Assembly (NCBI GenBank): GCA_028690585.1 | Contig: JAQVAZ010000009.1 | Coordinates: 1 to 35,958 of the forward strand | Direction: 5' to 3' | From: Candidatus Altimarinota bacterium | GTDB taxonomy: Bacteria > Patescibacteriota > Gracilibacteria > JAHISY01 | Length of the DNA stretch: 35,958 bases | Part shown: positions 8,654 through 15,694 of the stretch, one piece after another | Numbering within the stretch: position 1 is the stretch's first letter | Layout: each line of letters opens with the position of its first letter | Made by a program: the position numbers and the translations under genes | Notes under the pieces: generated by a model | Database searches by the model: none | What the model was told of the DNA's origin: nothing | What the model saw: the letters and a program-made list of their open reading frames with translations, nothing else

Positions 8654-10393
8654 TTAGATAGCAAGGATTAAACCAGTGACACGCGCAACTTCCTCGAAAG
8701 TAGTGAGGCCAGCGCAAGCTTTGATTACTCCATCTTCTGCGAAGGAAATCATGCCTTGATCTTTGCGAATCGCCTTGGTGATTTCCGCTACAGAAACATC
8801 TTTCAAAATCATCTCACGCAAATCATCGGTGAGATGAAAAGTCTCCGCTACAACGATTTGGCCGCGGTAGCCTGTGTGGCCGCAAACTTCGCAACCTTGC
8901 GCTTTGAGAATGAAATCAGGTGCTTCTACTTTTAGTTTCGCGTTGTGTGCTTTTGCCTCTGTGAGGTAATCCGTAATCACACTGCGTTGTTGCATCGTGA
9001 GATTGATTTTCTCCGCGCATTTCGCGCAAGGTCGGCGCACCAAACGTTGTGCAATCACTAGCGCAAGACTGCCAGCCACCACGAAAGGTTTCATTCCGAG
9101 ATTGAGTAAGCGAGGAATCGTTTCCACCGCAGAATTTGTATGCAGCGTGCTGAGGAGAATGTGGCCAGTCATCGCTGCTTGCGCTGCGGTTTCGGCGGTT
9201 TCGCCATCGCGGATTTCACCTACCATCATCACATCAGGATCTTGGCGGAGAAGCGCGCGTAATCCACTGCCAAAAGTGTAATTATGATTCTCATCAATCT
9301 GACTTTGCACCACATTGGGAATGTGATATTCAATCGGATTTTCAAGAGTGGTTACTTTTCTGTCGGGCTTATTGAACCCATCGAGGAGAGTGTAAAGCGT
9401 GGTTGTTTTTCCGCTGCCAGTCGGCCCAGTAGCGAGAATCATTCCACTACGGAGATTCAACGCTGCTGTGATATTCTCCAGATTTGTGTCTGTGAATCCC
9501 AATTCCTCGAGACTGCGGATTTTTTTACCTGGATCAAGAAGGCGGCAAACCACACTCTCGCCAAATTCTGTCGGCAAAGTGCCAACCCTCATATCGATTT
9601 TTCTTTCGCTAGCCATGAAGCTGAGTCTGCCATCTTGCGGAATATTCGAAACATTCAAGCGCAATCTCGCTTCGTATTTCAGCTGATCTACAATCTCCCC
9701 ACCGATTTTGCGGTTGAAGTTGAGAATTTTTTGCAACACTCCATCTACGCGGAAACGAATCGCAATCTCTGTATCTTCCGGCTGGAAATGAATATCACTC
9801 GCGCCAACGCGTAAAGCGCCAACAAAAATTCGATTCAAGGTTTCTTTCGCTGCCAGATTTTGAGCATCGGTTTCGAGAGAATCAAGCGATTTGATTTCTT
9901 CCTCATAATTTTTGAGATTGATTTCCGCATCGCGATTCTCAAATCCCAAATCTTTATGCGGTTGCAATGCTTTAATCTGCTCAATTTTGCTTTGGATTCC
10001 TTCTTCACTCGCGAGATTCAGCTGCACCGTAGTCTGCTTTGTTTTCAGCTTCGCAAGGTATTCGAGTGTTACAGGATTCTCAGGATTTACCACTGCTATA
10101 CGCATCTTTTTTCCCAATACGAAGAAGGGGATTGCAAGCGCTGCTTCCGCTTCCGCTACATCGATTTTGCTCATCAAATCTGGGCTAATCGGTGTCAGCG
10201 CGATATCGATGTAAGGCAGCTTCGTTTTCTTCGCAGTATCAATCACTTGCTTCTCAGCGAAACTACGATTGATATTATCAATCGCTTCATTCACATCTCC
10301 TGCCGCAGGGGTTGCGGAAGTGGAGGTTTGGGCGGCTTTTAGTTGTGAGTCAGAAGGCACTTTTTGGTTTTTGTTATCGGGATATTCTACCAA
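8654..10393 (-). CDS. pilB: Type IV pilus assembly / type II secretion ATPase PilB (GspE family)
   Basis: 579 residues, family-typical length. PilB is the cytoplasmic hexameric ATPase that drives pilin polymerisation. An N-terminal MshEN-like region (about 45-150) precedes the catalytic part. Walker A is GPTGSGKT (323-330). The Asp-box region contains ENPIEY, Walker B is VMMVGEIRD (388-396), and the His-box is GHILLSTLHTN (410-420). A zinc tetracysteine (C456, C459, C501, C504) is a PilB/GspE hallmark and separates it from PilT. The start is TTG at 10393, preceded by GGGGTG about 6 bases upstream, one of few Shine-Dalgarno-like sites in the window. This site is buried in a hairpin (10397-10425). 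No pilin, PilC or prepilin peptidase gene is adjacent; downstream genes are secreted proteins of unknown function. Confidence 0.95.
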   Translation of the reverse strand: MVEYPDNKNQKVPSDSQLKAAQTSTSATPAAGDVNEAIDNINRSFAEKQVIDTAKKTKLPYIDIALTPISPDLMSKIDVAEAEAALAIPFFVLGKKMRIAVVNPENPVTLEYLAKLKTKQTTVQLNLASEEGIQSKIEQIKALQPHKDLGFENRDAEINLKNYEEEIKSLDSLETDAQNLAAKETLNRIFVGALRVGASDIHFQPEDTEIAIRFRVDGVLQKILNFNRKIGGEIVDQLKYEARLRLNVSNIPQDGRLSFMASERKIDMRVGTLPTEFGESVVCRLLDPGKKIRSLEELGFTDTNLENITAALNLRSGMILATGPTGSGKTTTLYTLLDGFNKPDRKVTTLENPIEYHIPNVVQSQIDENHNYTFGSGLRALLRQDPDVMMVGEIRDGETAETAAQAAMTGHILLSTLHTNSAVETIPRLLNLGMKPFVVAGSLALVIAQRLVRRPCAKCAEKINLTMQQRSVITDYLTEAKAHNAKLKVEAPDFILKAQGCEVCGHTGYRGQIVVAETFHLTDDLREMILKDVSVAEITKAIRKDQGMISFAEDGVIKACAGLTTFEEVARVTGLILAI

Positions 10394-10396
10394 AAA

Positions 10397-10425
10397 TCAC
10401 CCCAAATAGCAATGATTTAGGGTGA
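10397..10425 (-). promoter_or_regulatory. Hairpin covering the pilB ribosome-binding site
   Basis: Arms TCACCC (10397-10402) and GGGTGA (10420-10425) pair, as do AAAT (10404-10407) and ATTT (10415-10418), with one mismatch between and a 7 nt loop. On the pilB strand the 3' arm contains the GGGGTG Shine-Dalgarno-like element and is followed by five T that run into the TTG start. It could mask the ribosome-binding site or act as an attenuator. Confidence 0.5.
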
Positions 10426-10679
10426 CAAAAAGAGAGTTACTAGGTCTGTAGAAGCTGCGGAGGAGTAGGGAATTTCCCTACATTCTCCTAATTCTAAATT
10501 GTTACAATAAGTGCGCATTTACGCACTAACTGTTAACAAATCTTTTTGTGAAAATTAGGTTTTCTTCACTGGTGAAAGCCAAATTCTCATGAATTTCACT
10601 AGATTACTTTGTTTTGCAGGAATTTTTATAACTTACCAAAAACAAAAACCTCCCGCCTACGGCGGAAGAACTTTGTTTG

Positions 10680-10741
10680 TGGCGCGGAAGACCCAGCCTT
10701 CATCCGCCAAGGCAGATTTCGGCGGGCAGGCGGGACTTGAA
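10680..10741 (-). pseudogene. Partial tRNA-Asp copy (acceptor and T arm), interrupted
   Basis: Bases 10680-10691 plus 10731-10741 match, without mismatch, the CCA end, acceptor 3' strand and start of the T arm of the tRNA-Asp at 10889-10965. The copy is split by a 39 nt insertion (10692-10730). Similarity ends after the T-loop side, so no functional tRNA is possible. Confidence 0.65.
10692..10730. repeat. 39 nt palindromic element, copy 1
   Basis: Begins CCCAGCCTTC and ends TTCGGCGGGCAGG, with a central self-complementary segment (ATCCGCC / GGCAGAT with one G-U pair). It shares both ends with the 30 nt element at 11024-11053 but has a different centre. It sits cleanly between the two halves of a partial tRNA-Asp copy with no target duplication. 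Confidence 0.7.
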
Positions 10742-10852
10742 GTTAGCTTCATGTTTTCTACTAATTTAAAATTTCTACGCGTGTCGCCACGAAACCGCTT
10801 ACTTAAAATAAGATTCCTACCCCGCGCGAGTTTGCGCCAGCCTTCCCATCAT

Positions 10853-10877
10853 GAAAAACAACCCCGCTAAGGCGGGG
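10853..10877 (-). terminator. Rho-independent terminator of tRNA-Asp
   Basis: On the minus strand CCCCGC, loop CTTA, GCGGGG is followed by TTGTTTTT, starting 11 bases after the CCA end of the tRNA. Confidence 0.75.
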
Positions 10878-10888
10878 ATTATTTTACA

Positions 10889-10965
10889 TGGCGCGGAAGA
10901 CGGGACTTGAACCCGCGACCTCTGCCGTGACAGGGCAGCGCTCTAACCAGCTGAGCTACTCCCGC
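10889..10965 (-). tRNA. tRNA-Asp (GTC)
   Basis: A complete 77 nt cloverleaf on the minus strand. Acceptor GCGGGAG pairs with CTTCCGC (one G-U). The D arm is GCTC...GAGC. The anticodon stem CTGCC/GGCAG encloses loop CTGTCAC, giving anticodon GTC. The T arm is GCGGG-TTCAAGT-CCCGT with a terminal G-U pair, then discriminator G and an encoded CCA. A terminator follows at 10853-10877. AT-rich sequence with TAAAAT boxes lies upstream, but I could not fix a promoter. Confidence 0.95.
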
Positions 10966-11015
10966 GTAGGAGTTGAGAAATTGCTTAGTTTTTTATTTTA
11001 GTTTGTAGATTTTAT

Positions 11016-11064
11016 CCAGCTGACCCAGCCTTCGTTTCACTTCGGCGGGCAGGGCTACTCTCGC
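11016..11064 (-). pseudogene. Partial tRNA-Asp copy (5' acceptor and D arm), interrupted
   Basis: Bases 11016-11023 and 11054-11064 match the D arm and 5' acceptor strand of the intact tRNA (10947-10965) with one mismatch (CTC for CCC), and ten flanking bases (GTAGGAGTTG) are also shared. The copy is split by a 30 nt palindromic element (11024-11053). Confidence 0.65.
11024..11053. repeat. 30 nt palindromic element, copy 2
   Basis: Begins CCCAGCCTTC and ends TTCGGCGGGCAGG, like copy 1 at 10692-10730, but has a short centre (GTTTCAC). It is inserted exactly between A and G of a tRNA-Asp D-arm sequence, with no target duplication. Confidence 0.7.
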
Positions 11065-11134
11065 GTAGGAGTTGGGATGATGCTTCCGAAAAGGAAGCCG
11101 GGTAATTTTAGCGAAATTTGGTTTTTCCGCAAAT

Positions 11135-13411
11135 CTAAAGAGTGCGTACAATCTTTTCTTTCTTCCAAGCCTGGAGAATGTCGCCTTCTTGGATTTTGGC
11201 TTTCGATAGACTGAGTTTCAAACCACACTCGAATCCTTCTCTTACTTCTTTGGTATTCTCAGCACCGCGCTTCAGGCTGCTGATTCTGGATTCATCGATT
11301 AGCTGATTATCTCGGAGAATCCTCACATTCGCACCCAGCTGGATTACTCCACTCTTCACCATTCCTCCGATAGTTTGCTCTTTACCTTTCACGAAGAAAA
11401 TTCCTCTCACTTCCAATTCTCCCAGCTGAGTTTCGATTTCCTCAGGATCAAGCATGCCACTCAGCATCTTCTCGATCTCTTCTAGAATCTTATAAATAAT
11501 CGTGTGTTGGCGGATGCTGACTCCTTCTCGGCGCGCAAGCTTATCTACTTGCGGTGGCACTTTCACATGGAAAGCGATTACCAATCCATCGGCGGCGGAA
11601 GCCATCAATACATCGGTTTCAGTTACATTTCCCACGCTTCCGTGAATCACTTTAGCTTTCACTTCTGCGCTACCAATCTTCGCGATGTTTTCACGCAGCG
11701 CTTCCAAGCTTCCTTCCACATCAGTTTTCAAAACAATCTTTAACTCTTTCAGATCACCAGTGTTAATTCTATTGATAAGCTGACTCATACCACTCGCTTT
11801 TTCTTTGGTGCTGATTTCCATCAAGCGTTTTAGCTCTTGCGCTTTCTTGCGAGCCACTTCCGCATTCGGCAAAACTTGGAGAATTTCTCCAGCGCCTTGC
11901 TCAGGCGCGCCAGTGAGTCCTGCAATTCTGACTGGAGTGCTTGGTGGCGCTTCCTTCATTGATTTTCCGTTGTAATCAAACATCTTCTTCACTTTTCCCA
12001 CTACTGGCCCAATCACAAAATTATCTCCGATATGCAGAGTGCCAGTATTTACCAACACAGTTGCTACCGGTCCAAAAGATTTATCCAAGCGCGATTCAAT
12101 CACGGTGCCGATAGCTTCACGGTTTGGATTCGCCTTCACAGGGTCGATATCATTTGTCAGCAAAACTACTTCCAACAAATCATCCACGCCTTGGCCAGTC
12201 AGCGCGCTGACTCCAATCATCTCAGTTTTGCCACCCCAATCACTGGCTTGCAAATCAAACTCTGCGAGTTCACCTTTTACTTTATCGATATTGGCACCTG
12301 GTTTATCGATCTTCGTAATCGCAATTATGATTGGAATCTTCGCATCTTTCGCATGGTTAATCGCTTCCACGGTTTGAGGCTTCACTCCTTCTTCTGCTGC
12401 CACCACGATTATCGCGATATCTGTCGCCCTTGCGCCTCTTGCGCGCATCGTAGTAAACGCTTCGTGGCCAGGAGTATCGAGGAAAGTAATTTTTCTACCG
12501 TTGTGCTCCACTTGATAAGCGCCGATGTGTTGCGTGATTCCGCCAGCTTCTCCACCCACCACATTCGTTTTTCTTATCTTATCGAGGAGTGTAGTTTTGC
12601 CGTGGTCGACGTGGCCCATCACCGCTACGATTGGTGGGCGAGGCTCCATCTTTTCCTCATCATCCTCGAGGAGTTTTGCGATATTACCTTTCAAAATTTC
12701 CTTACCACTGACTGCTGCGCTATCGCGGGAAACCTTACAACCGAAGGCTTCACACACGATGGTAGCAGTATCAAAATCGATAATCTGAGTGAGGTTTGCC
12801 ATCACTCCATTTTTCAATAATTCTCCCACCACGCGAATCGGGCTGACACCCATCTTCTCACCCAACTCTCTCACACTCACTGCATCACCGATTTTGATTT
12901 CTCCGTGAGTAGCCGCAGTTTGCTGGCTAGGAGTTTTCATTACCTCTTCGATTTTTTCTTGCTGGCGAGTCAATCGCTTCACGCTATCTTTCTCCATCTT
13001 CTTCACTTTGCGCTTCAATAAATCCTCACTCGCGCGTTTGGCCCTAGCCCATCTGGCGCGCGCCGCCTCTTGATCCGCGCTGACTTTTGGTGCTGCGGCT
13101 GCTGCAGGTTTCGCTGTTTCTGTAGTGGTTTTCGTTACTTCAGTTTTTGGCTGCGCAGCTGCTTCTTCTTTCTTTTCGATCTCTACTTCCTCTACTTCTT
13201 CATCATCTTCAAAAAACATTCCCATCAATTCTTGCGTTTCTTCATCTTGGATTTTGCCATCTTTCACTTTAGCTTTCAGATCTTCAAAAATCTTATCCGC
13301 TTTCGCAGCTTCGATTTCCTTCGCATTTTCTACCACACCAAAATTCTTCAGTTGCAAACGCAAATCATCCGTAGAGATTTCGAGTTTTCGGGCGAGGTCA
13401 GAAACGCGCAA
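11135..13411 (-). CDS. infB: Translation initiation factor IF-2
   Basis: 758 residues. The GTPase that positions initiator tRNA on the 30S subunit and promotes subunit joining. An IF2_N helix-turn-helix (1-50) is followed by an acidic and Ala/Lys-rich linker (65-165) and a second IF2_N-like segment (about 170-225). The G domain has GHVDHGKT (266-273), DTPGHE (312-317) and TKID (366-369). Threonine replaces the usual Asn of NKxD, a tolerated variant. Domains II, III (EGSLEAL) and IV follow. The start is TTG at 13411; an in-frame TAA lies just upstream, and [13 protein letters not shown] is the expected N-terminus. No Shine-Dalgarno is visible. It stands alone rather than in the usual nusA-infB-rbfA operon. 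Confidence 0.96.
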   Translation of the reverse strand: MRVSDLARKLEISTDDLRLQLKNFGVVENAKEIEAAKADKIFEDLKAKVKDGKIQDEETQELMGMFFEDDEEVEEVEIEKKEEAAAQPKTEVTKTTTETAKPAAAAAPKVSADQEAARARWARAKRASEDLLKRKVKKMEKDSVKRLTRQQEKIEEVMKTPSQQTAATHGEIKIGDAVSVRELGEKMGVSPIRVVGELLKNGVMANLTQIIDFDTATIVCEAFGCKVSRDSAAVSGKEILKGNIAKLLEDDEEKMEPRPPIVAVMGHVDHGKTTLLDKIRKTNVVGGEAGGITQHIGAYQVEHNGRKITFLDTPGHEAFTTMRARGARATDIAIIVVAAEEGVKPQTVEAINHAKDAKIPIIIAITKIDKPGANIDKVKGELAEFDLQASDWGGKTEMIGVSALTGQGVDDLLEVVLLTNDIDPVKANPNREAIGTVIESRLDKSFGPVATVLVNTGTLHIGDNFVIGPVVGKVKKMFDYNGKSMKEAPPSTPVRIAGLTGAPEQGAGEILQVLPNAEVARKKAQELKRLMEISTKEKASGMSQLINRINTGDLKELKIVLKTDVEGSLEALRENIAKIGSAEVKAKVIHGSVGNVTETDVLMASAADGLVIAFHVKVPPQVDKLARREGVSIRQHTIIYKILEEIEKMLSGMLDPEEIETQLGELEVRGIFFVKGKEQTIGGMVKSGVIQLGANVRILRDNQLIDESRISSLKRGAENTKEVREGFECGLKLSLSKAKIQEGDILQAWKKEKIVRTL

Positions 13412-13550
13412 AGAAAGAGGTTTAAAGCGGGAGGAAAGTTACCCGAGTTTAGCGAAAAAATTAGATTTGCGCGAATTTCTGCGGAGAAAATTTTTCAGAT
13501 TGAGTTAAAATCGGAAAGAGGAATGGATGGTTTTATTAGGATTAGTATGG

Positions 13551-13579
13551 TTGACAATAATGCAATTTTAATCTAAAAT
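13551..13579 (+). promoter_or_regulatory. Near-consensus promoter for the gene at 13603
   Basis: TTGACA (13551-13556), 17 nt, TAAAAT (13574-13579). The predicted start near 13586 leaves a 17 nt AT-rich leader without a Shine-Dalgarno before the ATG. Confidence 0.8.
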
Positions 13580-13602
13580 ACGCGTAGTTTAAATTCAAAC
13601 TT

Positions 13603-14250
13603 ATGAGAGAAGGTGGTGATATCCATTCCGCTGACAGAAATATATTCGCAGCCAAGAGAGTAGCAGATGAAGAATCAAAAGCTAAAGCGATAGCTGATGA
13701 AGAGTTAGCTATGAAGGATTTGATTCCGTTTTCTGTTATCGCAGAAGGTATGGCAGGAGTTGCTTCTAATGAAGCTATGTCACTAGGTAAAAATCCTGGT
13801 GAATCTCGAGCACAAAACATCGTAAATTTTTTAACCCATAAACTAAACACCAAAAGTGCGCTTTCTATTCAAGAAAAAAAGGTGCTTGCAGATATGCAAG
13901 ATTTTTTAGTAGCTGAGAGAGAGAATGATGAGATGGGTTTAAGCAGAGTAGAAGTGGATGGTCAGGAAATTCGCAGTATAAGAAATGCCGAAAGAATGAG
14001 TGTGAGATCAGCATTACTTTTGAAAGATCCAACTTTAGAAAAGTTTTTAGATAATCCAGAGGAGATTCAGCGTGTGAATTTCGAAGAATTTTGGCATGTA
14101 GTTTCAGTTTTGCATTTCAAATACGAAGCTTTTGGGAATTCTTTACCTCTTAAAGAAGCGCGCCTCATGGAAGAGGCTGACAAAAGAATCGCAAAAATGT
14201 CAGGAACTCCTAAAGGAAATGCTAAAAGAGATGCAGCATTAGAAGCTTAA
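13603..14250 (+). CDS. Hypothetical cytoplasmic protein, helical
   Basis: Not recognised. 215 residues, no signal peptide or membrane helix, rich in Ala, Glu, Lys and Arg, and mostly helical in character. An N-terminal charged helix (RNIFAAKRVADEESKAKAIA) precedes a middle part with AEGMAGVASNEAMSLGKNPG. A globular C-terminal half follows with EEFWHVVSVLHFKYEAFGNSLP near 160-185. Its strong promoter (13551-13579) shows that it is expressed alone. Its stop codon shares bases with the stop of hpf on the other strand. Codon use resembles its neighbours. Confidence 0.8.
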   Translation: MREGGDIHSADRNIFAAKRVADEESKAKAIADEELAMKDLIPFSVIAEGMAGVASNEAMSLGKNPGESRAQNIVNFLTHKLNTKSALSIQEKKVLADMQDFLVAERENDEMGLSRVEVDGQEIRSIRNAERMSVRSALLLKDPTLEKFLDNPEEIQRVNFEEFWHVVSVLHFKYEAFGNSLPLKEARLMEEADKRIAKMSGTPKGNAKRDAALEA

Positions 14251-14546
14251 TCTTTCAGCTTCTCAATCTGCGCTTTTAGTTTTCTCTCTACTTCATCTAT
14301 CGCATCAGCGATGGTTTTTCCGCTGGCTTCTGCGCGGAGAGAATCTCCAGGAATTGTGAGAGTCACTCTGATGCCAAAGTTGGGAGAATTGTGTCTCGTG
14401 CCTCTCACTACTTCGGTATGCACTTTCACGCTTTCATCCGCTACCCGCGAGTTGAATTTTGTAAGTTTTTCGAGTTTTGTTTCAATCAATTCTTTATCTT
14501 CCTCGCGGAGAGTGTAGCCATCCGCATTCCAGCTATCGAAAATCAT
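14247..14546 (-). CDS. hpf: Ribosome hibernation-promoting factor, short form (HPF/RaiA family)
   Basis: 99 residues, matching the short HPF/YfiA type without the long-form C-terminal dimerisation domain. The beta-alpha-beta-beta-beta-alpha pattern is visible: an N-terminal strand, helix LREEDKELIETKLEKLTKF, central strands with VHTEVVRGT and FGIRVTLTIPGDSLRAEASG, and the closing helix ADAIDEVERKLKAQIEKLKD. It binds the 30S decoding region and inactivates ribosomes in starved cells. It is the last gene of a minus-strand run behind tpiA (18 bases between), so it is probably expressed with purM and tpiA. The start ATG is at 14546. Its stop overlaps the converging gene's stop. Confidence 0.9.
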   Translation of the reverse strand: MIFDSWNADGYTLREEDKELIETKLEKLTKFNSRVADESVKVHTEVVRGTRHNSPNFGIRVTLTIPGDSLRAEASGKTIADAIDEVERKLKAQIEKLKD

Positions 14547-14564
14547 AGTAAAAAAGTTAGAAAA

Positions 14565-15212
14565 TTAAACCTTTAGCCCACTCGCTAAATCACGCAAAAC
14601 TTCCGCAGGGTTAGCAGCTTTCGTCACGCCACTCGCCAGCAATACTCCTTTGGCGCCAAGCTTTATCGCAGTTGCCACATCTTTCCCATTCTTCACACCC
14701 GCGCCAACTAGTAGCTGGCAATCACCACAGCGCTTCACGCTTTCCTCTATAATTGCAGGGTTTGCGCTAGTGACTGAGATATCTCCACCGATTAATTCTG
14801 GTGGCTCGACAGCGATATATTCTGGAGAATACTCTACAAATTTTTCCGCTTCCTCGGCAGTCTCTGCGCAAAGAATTATTACTAAACCAGCGCGTTTGGC
14901 AGCGGCGATGCAGGCGGGGAGTTTTTCACCCAGGCGTTTCTCTGAGTGATTGAGTAAAGTGCCGACTGCGCCAAGCGCTTTTACTACTTCAGGCACGATG
15001 CCACCAGTGAAGCTACCGAAATCTGCAGCATCCACATGCTGCGCAAATACTGGAATCGAAACTACTTCCGCAACCTTTGCGAGATCCAAAGCATCGACTG
15101 CAATCCCGATATCTACTCCAGTTTCTTTAGCTACGACTTCGTGGATTTTCGCCAACTCTACTGCGGCTGGGCCAACTGCATTTTGATACGTTTTGAAGTT
15201 AACAATAATCAT
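14565..15212 (-). CDS. tpiA: Triosephosphate isomerase, archaeal-type short form
   Basis: 215 residues, close to archaeal enzymes (about 220-225) and shorter than the usual bacterial 250. It interconverts dihydroxyacetone phosphate and glyceraldehyde 3-phosphate. N-F-K near residues 5-7 gives the substrate Asn and Lys. The catalytic His lies in LLNHSEKR, the catalytic Glu in YIAVEPPELIGG, and the phosphate-binding segments are VGAGVKNGKD and GVLLASGV. The context AVEPPELIG with ISVTSANP is characteristic of archaeal TIM. The ATG is at 15212, ten bases after the stop of the Cys-rich membrane protein gene. It lies in an operon with purM upstream and hpf downstream. Confidence 0.95.
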   Translation of the reverse strand: MIIVNFKTYQNAVGPAAVELAKIHEVVAKETGVDIGIAVDALDLAKVAEVVSIPVFAQHVDAADFGSFTGGIVPEVVKALGAVGTLLNHSEKRLGEKLPACIAAAKRAGLVIILCAETAEEAEKFVEYSPEYIAVEPPELIGGDISVTSANPAIIEESVKRCGDCQLLVGAGVKNGKDVATAIKLGAKGVLLASGVTKAANPAEVLRDLASGLKV

Positions 15213-15222
15213 TCTGATTTTT

Positions 15223-15675
15223 TTAAGCGACTAAATCTTTACCTTGCGCGCCACAGCGTGAAGCGATTACATCAATCACCAAACCGTAGAAACCTCCGAC
15301 CAAAACTGTCAGCCAGAAATATTTCATTGCATCAGGGATAGGATTAACCAGCAATTCTAAAGCTAGAGGAATAGAAACAATTCCACCGATGCAGAATCCG
15401 CGTAGCCAAGGTGGAGTAGGGAATTTCAAAAGTGGATGTTTTGTCATCCAGCCTGCGAAGAAAATTGTGAAACCAATCATGAAGCGATTAGCTACGATTA
15501 TCCAAAGCGCTGGTGATTTCAAATCAAAAGCGAAGCTGGGATTTCCGCGGGAAGCGAGATAAGCGCAAAGCACTCCAAAACCTAACCCGAGAGGAAATGC
15601 GATAGCTGCGCGTTTTGCTGCGGAAGGTTGACAGCAGCATTTTCCACCGCAACATTCCATTTTTGCTTTAGCCAT
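15223..15675 (-). CDS. Four-helix membrane protein with N-terminal cysteine cluster
   Basis: Not recognised as a named family. 150 residues. The N-terminus has ECCGGKCCCQ, five cysteines in ten residues, suggesting metal or redox binding on the cytoplasmic side. Four membrane helices follow, at about 22-42, 55-74, 90-110 and 116-137. A last cysteine sits in ASRCGAQGK near the C-terminus. It is flanked by purM (19 bases upstream) and tpiA (10 bases downstream) in one operon, so it is probably co-expressed with core metabolism. A metal- or heme-handling role is conceivable but unproven. The ATG at 15675 has no Shine-Dalgarno. Confidence 0.75.
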   Translation of the reverse strand: MAKAKMECCGGKCCCQPSAAKRAAIAFPLGLGFGVLCAYLASRGNPSFAFDLKSPALWIIVANRFMIGFTIFFAGWMTKHPLLKFPTPPWLRGFCIGGIVSIPLALELLVNPIPDAMKYFWLTVLVGGFYGLVIDVIASRCGAQGKDLVA

Positions 15676-15694
15676 AGGATGAGGAGTTAAGGAA

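Larger units (their letters stand above)
10394..10888. other. Non-coding stretch upstream of pilB with hairpins and repeat debris
   Basis: No convincing gene. From left to right it holds the pilB leader hairpin and a near-palindrome GTAGGGAA / TTCCCTAC (10465-10481) nested between AGGAG and CTCCT. A hairpin AGTGCG / CGCACT (10510-10527) follows, then a CCGCC/GGCGG hairpin near 10653. Beyond that are a partial tRNA-Asp 3' end interrupted by a palindromic element (10680-10741) and the tRNA terminator. A 93-codon frame at 10589-10870 runs through this debris and is not a credible gene. The two hairpins at 10465-10527 could belong to a pilB leader or a small RNA. Confidence 0.6.

Noticed and set aside
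10680-10741. Second functional tRNA
   Set aside because: Only the acceptor 3' strand and part of the T arm are present, and they are interrupted.
10589-10870. 93-codon frame upstream of tRNA-Asp
   Set aside because: It runs through tRNA debris, a palindromic element and a terminator; not protein-like.
12032-12820. 262-codon frame on the plus strand
   Set aside because: It lies wholly antisense to infB, whose domains are intact. The translated sequence has no recognisable pattern and is rich in His, Cys and Ser, as expected from a reverse-strand shadow.
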